Shown here: positions 55,504-64,000 of the stretch, in pieces
How positions within the stretch are numbered: position 1 is the stretch's first letter
Layout of the letters: each line of letters opens with the position of its first letter
Origin: Astrothelium macrocarpum
Lineage: Eukaryota > Ascomycota > Dothideomycetes > Trypetheliales > Trypetheliaceae
NCBI GenBank assembly: GCA_021030915.1
Contig: JAGEMR010000065.1
Coordinates: 98,851-162,850 of the forward strand
Length of the DNA stretch: 64,000 bases
Direction: 5' to 3'
The notes under the pieces: model-generated
The model's input: the letters and a program-made list of their open reading frames with translations, nothing else
Database searches by the model: none
Told to the model about the DNA's origin: nothing
Made by a program: the position numbers and the translations under genes

Positions 55504-58500
55504 ATGGACGCGTATCCGCTCGAGCTGGTCTCGGCCCTCCTCAAATGGGTATGTTTCGTTTACCGTTGTTTCTATATCGCAAAAAAGCCCTGCTAACTTT
55601 GATTCTAGGTTCAGACATTTGAATCCGACAGACCTGTAAACTCGTGGTCAGATCTTAGAGATGGAGAAATACTGTGGAAAATATTGCAAGACATTGATCC
55701 AGATTACTTCTCCGGCTCACTTCCGGAAGAGGGCCACAGGACTTCCAAAGACTATGTGCTCAGATTACAAAATAGTCCGTCTCTGAAATGGACTCGTTTG
55801 ATTTGTCGGGATGGCAATACTGATTTCTACGCAGTCAAGCATATCGAGCGCAATGCTGCAAGGTACATACGCCAAGACCTCGATCGGCTACCGAACACAG
55901 TCAACAAGCTTTGCCCAGCGTTGGATGGCATTGCTGGAGAGAAAGCCGCTCAAGAGGCACCAAAGGTAGATTCACTATCCCTTCCAGTGGAAGAAGTTTG
56001 TTGCACTAAAATCATCTCCCAGCTTGTCATGGCCATCCTCCTGTGTGCGATGTACTCTCCCAAATCCAATATGCGCATGATTGGACGTGTACAAAGTTTG
56101 GGACATGAAGCTGGTGTGGCAATTGCAACTAAGATTGGAGAGATTGAGGATATGGACCAAAAGATGGGTGACTATTATGCAGAGACGAACAACGGCATTG
56201 ACCATGATGCTTCTTCGGCTTCAGAAACACTCCACACATCGCGAGGACCTTCGTTCGAAGTGGACATGGAACTGCAAAAGGAGGAAAAGCTAATACAAGC
56301 CTACAAGCTGATTGATGAATTACAGGAAAAGAATTCTAGCATGGGAACAGATCTTCAAAGCGCGCGTGACACAAATGCAAAGCTCGAAGAAGAGCTCGCT
56401 GAGCATAGAGTTCTGGACCAGGGCAACCTAAGAAACAGCGAGGAGCTGAAATATCTGACATCGCAGGCTGCCAAGGACAAAAACTACATTGCTTCTCTGG
56501 AGTCTGAACTTCAGACGTCTCAGGCTGATCTCGAGACAAGGACAAGACAGCTTGATTTGTTGAAGTCAAAGTCAGCTTCAGTTTCAGAACTACAAGATCA
56601 ACTCCAACTTATCAAGGCAGAGCGAGACGAACTTATCCAGCACAAAAATACGAATGAGAATCTTAAGAAGAAGATTCAGTCCCTGCAAGAACAAGCCCGT
56701 AGCGATGAATTCTTGAAGCAAGATCTCCAATCTGCTCGTGAACAACTTCAGGAATATGATAAACTAAAAGATGATCGAGACGCTCTGTTAAAAGCCAACG
56801 AAGAAAAGAGCAAAGTCATAGCAAACTGCGAGCAGGAAATATTCGATTCCAAGTCAACCAAGAAACGTCTCGAGACCGATATCAAAGCTGCCCTCCAAAG
56901 GTACGAGTCGATGAAGGAGCGACAACAAAGAGACCACGAGACTATACAAGAGCTTCAGGAACAATTGGAAGCCAACCAAGGCACCGTTTCACAAAGTGTC
57001 GGCAATCTTGACGCGGAACTTGCTGCAGGTGAAGAAATCAGTGAAACGTTAGTCCGATACGAAGTCACGAATACATTGCTACGAGCGGCTATGCTAATTA
57101 CGACCAGGAGAGCCAAGGTTGCCGAAACTAAATCTCCTATTGGCGGGAGCGCCGAAGTTGAGCTCCTACGTCAAAGAGTTACCGCTGTGGAGAGTCGCAA
57201 TTCTGTGCTCGAGAATAATTATCTCGACGTCTATCAGGATAAGTTGGGTCTTGAGACGACTCTCAATGATCTAAAGGATCGGACCGGGACGGAAACGTTG
57301 AGTTCCCAGCATGGGCATCCTTCAGACTGCGGAGTGGCTGACATCAATTCCAGCTCTCATCCGTTCCTGCACCAACGTGAACAATTGCAGGCGGTGCAAA
57401 AGGAGAACAAGGATCAGCAAGGAGAAATCTTCAAGTTGCAGGCTGAACTTGCACAGGTCAAAGCTGTCCAGGATCTCAGTCTCAGTAAAGACGACGAGTA
57501 CAAGAAGCTTTCTGCCGATATCGAAGAGCAACGTACCCAGAACTCCTCGCTCAACACGAAAATAGATGAAAAAGACGCTCTATTACGAACTGCTCTCCTC
57601 AACGCCCAAGCGCACCAACGCAAGACCGACGCAGAGGAACAAGACTACCGGTTTATCCTCGCCCAACTCGAAGCCGCCCGTAGCGCATCAGCGAACACAT
57701 CGATCCTGGAAGGTACGGCGACCAAGCTCGCCGAGCGATTAGAGGCGGGTCGGGAAATGGTGTCAGAAGCTGTCAAGGTAAATAACAACATCTCCGCTTC
57801 CGAACTCAAAGACAAGAACCTCTTCGTCCTCATCAAATCGCCTCGCAAGCCATGGGCCGAGCATGCTCCTAATGGTGCTGCTGCGCTCGCTCCGCCAATG
57901 CCCACTGCCCCGAAACCGGCGCGGAAAAGTTGGTTGGGTGGTGGTGCCAGGGCTGGGGCCCGGCCGGTGTCGGCGATGGCGCCGATTGCAAAGCCCATGA
58001 CGAGCGAGGCGAGGTGGAGTGATGCGACGTTGAAGGTGCAGGTCAGAAAGAATGAGAAGGCTAAGAAACGGAAATCGTGGTTCGGATTTGGCTGAGCTGA
58101 CTGTTTTGTTTTTCTTCCTGTAGCGCGCCGAAGCGAGCGAAGATCGAGTCCGTGCCTTGCAGCTTGAGATTGAGGATGCGAGGAAGACTGGCGCAGATCA
58201 GGTAAGTTTTACGAGTTTGAATCTGATTTTGGCCTGGTGAGGGGATGTCAGTAGATGATAGTAGCTGATTCCCGAGTCCGCCCAGGCATCTCGAGACGAG
58301 TTGGAGAATCTACAACGAGAGAATACACTCATGACAACGGCGTGGTATGATTTGAGCAGTCGGCTGCAGATGAACACCATGGCGTTGCAGAGAAGGAATG
58401 AGCAGCCAAGGAGTTGGTTGGGTAAGCAAAGAGTATTGGTTAATAGATCACAGGTAAGTTTCAATTTTACTTTCTCTTCAATAATATCTCACGTCCATCC

Positions 58501-58559
58501 GCTCTCCATGAATCACTTTATGGCTGACTGGCGATGCGCTATGATAGACACGACGGTAG
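55504..58559 (+). CDS. hok1: Hook-family dynein adaptor
   Basis: Hook links early endosomes, through FTS and FHIP, to dynein and activates motor movement along microtubules. Exons are 55504-55548, 55609-58041, 58124-58201, 58286-58453 and 58548-58559, in frame for 911 aa. Exon 1 encodes MDAYPLELVSALLKW. The globular Hook domain covers residues 1-170 (VQTFESDRPVNSWSDLRDGE, DIDPDYFSG, LDRLPNTVNKLCPALDG). From residue 185 nearly to the end stretch coiled coils (KLIQAYKLIDELQEKNSSMG and on). The conserved C-terminal block QRAEASEDRVRALQLEIED to TAWYDLSSRLQMNTMALQRR is reached only by splicing at 58042. Without that splice the frame continues with an unrelated basic tail to 58095, so intron retention would give a form lacking the cargo-binding end. 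The final four-codon exon is the least certain part. Confidence 0.9.
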
Positions 58560-59134
58560 AATATAGGTAGATTGGAAGGTGTAGGAGTTTTGTCTTGGTG
58601 TACTGCCCAAGCGTCCTGTTTAATCCGCTTGTGTGGGCTAGCTCAATACCCCTGTACGAGTCTTGCATTTCAGATAGACGTTGATATGATATTTATGATA
58701 TTCACGCCTGGTTTCCGCCACACTTATGCCGGATCCTCGTGAGCTTGTGCTGTAAGAATCTCGTAGCAAAGCCAAGCGAACTTTGAATTGCTTTTAGACC
58801 AACCTTTGGAGGCCGTCCAAAGGTGATCTAGAAGGCATGAAAGGAAGATGTTGTGCTACCTGTGTTTGAATAGTGTGGCTGAATAGTCGGAACTGTAATG
58901 CGGCGCAGCTTTTAGGCACATTACCCCGAGCTCCCCCCGGCAATTACGAGGATGGTGTTGTCTCTCTCTTGCGGAGCGCGCAACTTTCAACCGTTCAAGC
59001 CTCATCCGTCATTCGTAAGAACTTTTGCTTCTTCTCTCATGAATCCCACGTTGCTGGTCGATACCCAGTGATTACTCGAGCCTTTCACTCCTCCCCAAAC
59101 TATTCAGTCTCTTCAATATTAATCGAATTCCATC
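58560..59134. other. Intergenic, no gene recognised
   Basis: About 575 bp between the Hook gene and a small membrane protein gene. A 92-codon open frame at 58873-59151 crosses the next start in another frame and has no domain. Confidence 0.4.
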
Positions 59135-59726
59135 ATGTTCTGTCTTCGTAGCTGGATCCCAATTCTCTTCTTCCTGTAAGCCTACTTCTCAAACCCTGGC
59201 AATCCAAGCATCTCTATACGACACCACCAATCTAACTAGCAATTCCAGCAGCACCAACGCACCCCCAATCTATCTCCTCCTCTTTATCACCGCAACCTAC
59301 TTCCTCAACCGGCCCTGCGTCTACTGTTCTCTCCTTCTCGCCATCCTCGTTCTCGCGCTCTTCGACTTCCGCGGCGACTGGTTCGAAACGCGCGCCTCTC
59401 TCCCAACATCACCTTTCTCGCCTTCCAAACTCCCCTCATCATCTACACCGTCAAATTCTTTGTATCACAACTCGACTGCCGCGGGGGACAGCGCGGCACT
59501 CGTGTCGGACTCGGTGACGCTGGTGGAGACGCTGGGCGTAGTGGCCAGTGCGGTGGTAGACACGGCGAGTAATCTTGCAGCTGCGGCGGCTGAGAGTGTC
59601 AAGAGGAAGGCAATGGGGAGCGGAGCGGCCGCAGGAGCTGCTGGAGCAGGAGCGGAAGGGTTAAAGACGGTGTTTGGGAAGAGGGAGTGGAGGGTGCCGT
59701 GCTTGGACATATTGATACGATTATGA
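59135..59726 (+). CDS. Small hydrophobic membrane protein, unrecognised
   Basis: Exons 59135-59175 and 59249-59726 (73-bp intron, donor GTAAGC) give 172 aa. The start MFCLRSWIPILFFL and the following APPIYLLLFITATYFLNRP and VYCSLLLAILVLALFDF form two or three membrane segments, probably with the N-terminus in or across the ER membrane. A Ser/Pro linker leads to an Ala-rich helix (VVASAVVDTASNLAAAAAES) and a short C-terminal part ending CLDILIRL. I do not recognise a family; similar small two-span proteins in fungi are uncharacterised. The splice join keeps the frame and both exons share hydrophobic coding character, which supports it. Confidence 0.6.
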
Positions 59727-60914
59727 TGGCTCTGACTTATGACTTCGAAGAGCATGTCAGGACACCTGCGCGTGCAGGAGCCCGATAATGGAGGAATCTC
59801 AGCATAGGAATAGGAATTTCCATGAGTGGGAGTATAGGTAGATACCCTATACATGGCTGCATTGGGAGGTGTTTACGTCTATATTGGGAAGGCATTGAAT
59901 CGACTGCAAATGGGGATATCCGCCTTCAAGGCTCACAATTCAGACTGACAGGATGAAAATACATGCGTTTTCGCAAGCTTTTCCGATTAATGATTGAATG
60001 TGGATGATACTCGTCCAGGATTTAATTTCATTAACAGTACAGACCAGAGCGAAATACAACTTTGATGCTCATTCGACTTGCCGTTACTGACAATTATCTC
60101 GCTTAGATCTAATTTCTGCAGCGAAAGTTTCTCGGGGGTTCGACAAGGTCCAGCGTTGAAAGAACGAAGTTTCTCGTAAGCAACCACCTTGATTCCATTT
60201 TACGTTAAAGCCTGCATGCCAGAGAAGGCCTAACTTACCGTTGCTTTACACCAATCCGGCCATCGACCTCAAAACCAGGATGACAATTTACCTTGTTGCA
60301 AGACCTTCGTTTTAAAGAAAGAAGTGTGATTAGTAGAATAATTCATGGAACATAATATTAATCTATATCACCTATTCAACAGAAGGCCAAGTTAAGATAT
60401 ACAAACTAATTGAACAATGAGAACGTCTCTAGCCATGTCACGACAAATGAATGACGTGGCTTTTGTGCCCAAACTGTGTCCATCGATAAAACGGCTTTCC
60501 TGAAGCTGCTACCCAGACCATGCGAATGACGGAGGCCACTTAAATCGCTCGCCATGGATAGCAGGTTCCTTTTGCTTGTCCAGAGGCTCTGTGATCTCAT
60601 CGATGCGATTCGCGTGCGCTTCACGGATGATCTCTAAGGATTTTTCATGCGTGTAACTCAATATCCTTATAGTAAACCAGGTTTAAACGTTTAAACCCAC
60701 TGCGCAAGATCTAACATATCCACTAGTCATTTCGAGAATTGCGTTTCCACGCGGTGAAGTGGAAAAGGTTTTTGCTGGGAACTCATAGCTGCGGCACAGC
60801 ACGACAATATGTATCCTCCTTCTGCGCTATCAAGCCAATACAGATACTGCTAAATGATAGGGCCTACAAATCTAATTTGTCAGACTACTTGAATCATTTT
60901 GAATAAGAGGCGTC
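59727..60914. other. Intergenic, no gene recognised
   Basis: About 1.2 kb of AT-rich sequence with only short open frames. A palindrome GTTTAAAC occurs within the sequence GGTTTAAACGTTTAAACCC near 60679-60697, a near-perfect inverted repeat with two GTTTAAAC halves. Confidence 0.45.
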
Positions 60915-61766
60915 ATGGCCGCATGTCCGCAGCCAGACACGCAATCCAAGGAGGTTCTCAAGTGGTACAGTCCTGCTCACATCCGCGCAGTCCTCGAAGA
61001 AGATCACTACGGACGCCAGAAAACAAGGTTCATTATCCCCTTTACTGTCTATCCTGTTCCTCCTGATGGAACCTCTCGCTGGCTCGACTTCCGCGATTTT
61101 TTGCGCCAGAACACTGCCCGACGACTTGACAAGCTCACACCAGATGACTGTCGTCTTTTTTGCTGGAAGGATTGCGCCATTTACAGCGGTACCGAGCTTG
61201 ACCTCGGCGATCGCTTGGAGCTCTTGGACCAAATCTACCGAGAATGGTTTCCACATCGAGCACAAGAACAGGACATAAGCGATGGAAGCTTTTTTAGGAT
61301 ACTCTTGACCTTTACACGAGAAGCGAATGGAACGATGCAGGACACTGTGAAATCCCATGACGAGCTTTGCGAGAAGCTGAAGGAATTGGAGAAGGAGATA
61401 CGAGAAGAGGTGCCTGTTGAAGCGGGTTTCGCTGCCGTGAATCCGGGTCCGCTGAGGCGGGCCAAGTATAAGCTAAGGCAGACATTTCCAATCGTCTTTA
61501 TTACTCTGGAAAACGGATGGCAGAAATGTGGTGTCCTGCTGGTATGGAAAAGCGAAGATGATGCGTTAAGACACAACTGTAAAGAAGATGAAGAAATATC
61601 CAGATGCACAAGTCAAGATTATGATAAATTGGGCCAATCGTGCGTGTTTCGATGCCCACTCCAGCGTGCAATGCAACTTATCGTCTCGGTGGATATTGAG
61701 AGATCCAAACGGCGGGCAGAGTACAATGTGATGCTCGGGGAGACACTCGGTGAAGTGGAGGACTAG
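60915..61766 (+). CDS. Unrecognised single-exon protein, 283 aa
   Basis: An intronless frame starting MAACPQPDTQSKEVLKWYSP. It looks well folded: mixed charged and aromatic residues throughout, with segments such as TRFIIPFTVYPVPPDGTSRW, FRDFLRQNTARRLDKL, FFRILLTFTREANGTMQDTV and FPIVFITLENGWQKCGVLLV. A central helical stretch (LCEKLKELEKEIREEVPVEA) separates two halves. Codon periodicity and length support a real gene; no motif lets me assign a function. It sits next to the STAND-like remnant, so it may belong to accessory gene content, but nothing connects them directly. Confidence 0.65.
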   Translation: MAACPQPDTQSKEVLKWYSPAHIRAVLEEDHYGRQKTRFIIPFTVYPVPPDGTSRWLDFRDFLRQNTARRLDKLTPDDCRLFCWKDCAIYSGTELDLGDRLELLDQIYREWFPHRAQEQDISDGSFFRILLTFTREANGTMQDTVKSHDELCEKLKELEKEIREEVPVEAGFAAVNPGPLRRAKYKLRQTFPIVFITLENGWQKCGVLLVWKSEDDALRHNCKEDEEISRCTSQDYDKLGQSCVFRCPLQRAMQLIVSVDIERSKRRAEYNVMLGETLGEVED

Positions 61767-62493
61767 ATAGCTCTTAATTTGCCAGCAAATTCTTTTCTAT
61801 ATGGTCGTCATAGCTTTATCGAGAATCTGATGGCTAAGCTCGATCTCAGTGCTCATGCTTCTGCTTTTCCCGCAACGTCGCTGTAGGGTTCTGGAGCGAA
61901 TTGCTTGCAGAGATGGGTGGCCACAATTGCATACGATAGAGCCTGCGCGCTTACTCCGCAAAATTTGCAAAATCGTGCGTGAGACTAACTATAGCATCGA
62001 AACAAGCATTGAAGCGATCCAATATTTGATAGATGATTCGACATGTTGACTGTAGCATTCCTAATCTGTAATGAAGACACCTGAAACAAAGAAAGAGACG
62101 CTTTTGACATCAGACGCGGCCTATCTCGGGTTCCAAGGACGCCGCGAATGACAAGTCTTATGATTGGAGTCGTATCTCAAGCCTTACCTTTACATAAACG
62201 TTGCTCACATTGTGAAATAACCACTAGGCAGCTTCACCGCTTTTAAGTTCTCGATGCCTTTCCCTTTGAGGGCTGCTTTGTTGTCAATCAAGGAGTACAA
62301 TATCCCGTTCCCGTTAGAACTCCCCATAAGCGCTCAGAAAGGGTAAGCGTCAAAGACCTCACAACCAGATGGGTGAATACTCAGATGAGATCTATGACGA
62401 TCTTTGAAATGAAAATTCAAGCTTCGCATACGATGCTGAGTGAGTGCAGTCAATTCGACGTGAGCATCGTGATCAGAAGCACTGGTGGTTGTG
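61767..62493. other. Intergenic, no gene recognised
   Basis: About 730 bp between two convergent features. A 66-codon plus-strand frame at 61849-62049 ends in a helical segment (RLLRKICKIVRETNYSIETS) but has no clear partner exon. There is no room here for the NACHT or repeat domains expected after the STAND-like N-terminus. Confidence 0.45.
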
Positions 62494-62967
62494 TCAGCTA
62501 CCTGTACGCATCATAACGTTACGAAAGGAGAGACAGTACCACTTCAGAATATTCATTTGCATCACTAACTTCAACTTTAGCCATTGCAACCACGAGACTA
62601 GCCTTTCCAGTCTTGCCCTTTTGCGCATCTGTTGAGCTTTTTTGACGAGGTTCAAGACCACCGGTCGTACCAATTGCAGTACCACCGCTTCAATTTGGAA
62701 GAGCAAGAGCGTAAAATCGGTACAGGTTATGAAGACGAAATCCACGGGGACGAGCACAGCACGTTTCGGTCGAACAGGTGAGGATCAAAGCAAGACGAGC
62801 AACGCATCCAACGAATAGCGAAATTCATCAATTTCTATGCGGGTTGATTGTGCAGAAGAAGGGGCATTCCGCACGTTAGTAACGTGTGTACCCAAGTCCG
62901 AAGAGATCTGGCCAGCTAAAGACAGCACGCTCACGATGGAGGCAGCATCACTCAACGACCCGCCCAT
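62494..62967 (-). pseudogene. Broken N-terminal domain of a STAND/NLR-like protein
   Basis: The minus-strand frame starts MGGSLSDAASIVSVLSLAGQ and continues with THVTNVRNAPSSAQSTRIEI, the look of the fungal N-terminal domain found on STAND proteins with NACHT or ankyrin repeats. A TGA at 62785-62787 interrupts it after ALLVLL. The same frame then stays open for another 90 codons (FTLLLFQIEAVVLQLVRPVV, then RLVSWLQWLKLKLVMQMNIL), which fits the second half of that domain, and stops at 62494. No NTPase or repeat domain follows. It is either a remnant of a larger gene, a solo domain gene with an unrecognised intron at the TGA, or a wrong assembly. Orientation and family are moderately supported; function is not assignable. 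Confidence 0.5.
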
Positions 62968-64000
62968 TCAGTCGATAACATCGCCAAACCATCCACGAAA
63001 CCTGCTTGCCCTGGCTATTAATGTATGCTGCAGTCATGAGAAGCATGGTGAAGTTGCTGGCAGGCAACTGCGCTGCGGGTTTAACTACGCTAATGCGTGG
63101 GCCAATAGTAATTCAATACTGTGCAGCCGTAGAATGGCCAGATTCTAGGCTGCAAGGTAGAGAAGCACATACCAGCGATGTCTTAGTTTGCCTTTGCCCA
63201 TCTTAACAGGCTCAGATGCTACACGTACTGGGTAGGATGTGCAATCAGAATCATAATCTCAAAGGCAATCCCGCACATCTCCCAAGTTTTCCCAAAGCTT
63301 TGTCAAGGTTTCGTGTCGTTAGAACGTTTGAAGTAACGAGCAGATTGGATCTTAAACAAGAATGTATCAGATGGGATGAAAAGCGTTCATGTGTAAAAAC
63401 AAAAATAAAAACAAAAATAAAAGATTTAAATTGGAAGTGGTACTCACCGACGGCGACCCCAATGGCCGATTTCTCACTACAAGTATTTGAAACCCTCAAT
63501 TCTAAAATAGGATAAAGAGCAACATAGGAGCATACCAACTATGTTTTGTCTCAGGCCGTGGACAGAAGGCAAGAGCTAAATCCCATGCTTTTGAAATTCT
63601 ATTCTTCAGCAATACAGCGACTTAGTCAAGAAAATCATTGAACCTCAACTACCCATGAAGTTCCTGGATTGTTGATCAGCACCGGGTTTCGACCAAGGTA
63701 ACTCACGCACAGGCCTGTAGCTTTCAGGATACCCTGGCTAAAGTGTCAAAATTCCGAACTTGGTCAAAAGGGGCACCGGGGTAATGATCTTTAAATCTTG
63801 CATCTCACTGAATCATGTCTCCGAAAAATTAGAATCCAGGGTATAGTAATTCATGTCCTAGTGCGCGCTATGATGCTATTGTGGCCCGCGAATGATTGAG
63901 TCATGCATACCATTTAATTTCTCTAACGTGGTTTACCACTCAGCCGGTCATATCAGTCAGTCGGTCACTTTCCGCATCAGATACCCCATCAACATTAATA
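62968..64000. other. Right-edge region, no gene recognised
   Basis: About 1 kb upstream of the STAND-like remnant. AT-rich, with an A-rich tract near 63397-63423 and short direct repeats (CAGTCAGTCGGTCA) close to the window end. No gene identified. Confidence 0.45.

Noticed and set aside
1..64000. tRNA or rRNA genes, CRISPR arrays, full transposons
   Set aside because: I found no cloverleaf with A and B boxes, no rRNA-like sequence, no spacer-repeat array and no transposase, integrase or reverse transcriptase frame; a tRNAscan or RepeatMasker run could still find something degenerate.

Overview
The window is nuclear DNA of a filamentous ascomycete (Pezizomycotina). Genes have several short GT-AG introns (mostly 45-110 bp) with CTRAY-like branch points. 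The proteins are fungal in type (Mif2, Atg8, Nce101, Hook, Pcf11, fungal MYB), and a secreted carbohydrate esterase with a C-terminal CBM1 points to a plant-biomass-degrading lifestyle. A leotiomycete-like fungus is my guess, but the sequence alone does not fix the class. There is no sign of plasmid, phage or bacterial DNA.

Left part (1-24.5 kb) is mostly housekeeping. A two-repeat MYB/SANT protein (minus, 2.4-3.9 kb) and tubulin cofactor B (plus, 6.6-7.6 kb) are followed by a divergent pair: the kinetochore protein Mif2/CENP-C (minus, 8.5-10.8 kb) and the RNase H2 catalytic subunit (plus, 11.2-12.3 kb). The pair shares a 331-bp promoter with an ACGCGT (MCB) box. Next come an acetylxylan esterase/cutinase-family CE5 enzyme with CBM1 (minus, 13.2-14.2 kb), a 908-aa chromodomain protein (minus, 15.6-18.7 kb), a Rab11/Ypt31 GTPase (plus), the mitochondrial ATP synthase beta subunit (plus) and adenylate kinase (plus).

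Middle part (25-40 kb) is accessory in character. It holds a frameshifted two-cupin gene, an unrecognised charged protein and a tiny Nce101 gene. It also holds two tandem large GTPase genes (minus, 30.0-33.3 kb and 35.9-39.2 kb) of the fungal dynamin-like family resembling vertebrate nuclear GTPase SLIP-GC. I rebuilt both exon by exon: intron positions are conserved and several exons have identical lengths, so they are duplicates. Each carries one in-frame stop codon that splicing does not explain, one has lost the G3 aspartate, and the other uses two GC-AG introns. A diverged 248-bp tandem repeat lies upstream of the second.

Right part (41-64 kb) has Atg8 (minus), a very long SANT plus WD40 plus zinc-ribbon protein in one exon (minus, 42.7-47.6 kb), an unrecognised 253-aa protein, the cleavage-factor subunit Pcf11 (minus), a small secreted I9-type (subtilisin propeptide-like) inhibitor, a Hook dynein adaptor (plus), a small membrane protein, an orphan 283-aa ORF, and a broken N-terminal module of a STAND/NLR-like protein near the right edge.

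Working links: Mif2, the chromodomain protein and possibly the SANT/WD40 protein are chromatin factors. Rab11 and Hook serve membrane traffic. ATP synthase beta and adenylate kinase serve adenylate energy metabolism. The GTPase pair and the STAND relic are the accessory, possibly defence-related content. Exon junctions are my own reading of splice signals plus protein continuity. Where the summed exons are a multiple of three this supports them, but no transcript evidence was available.
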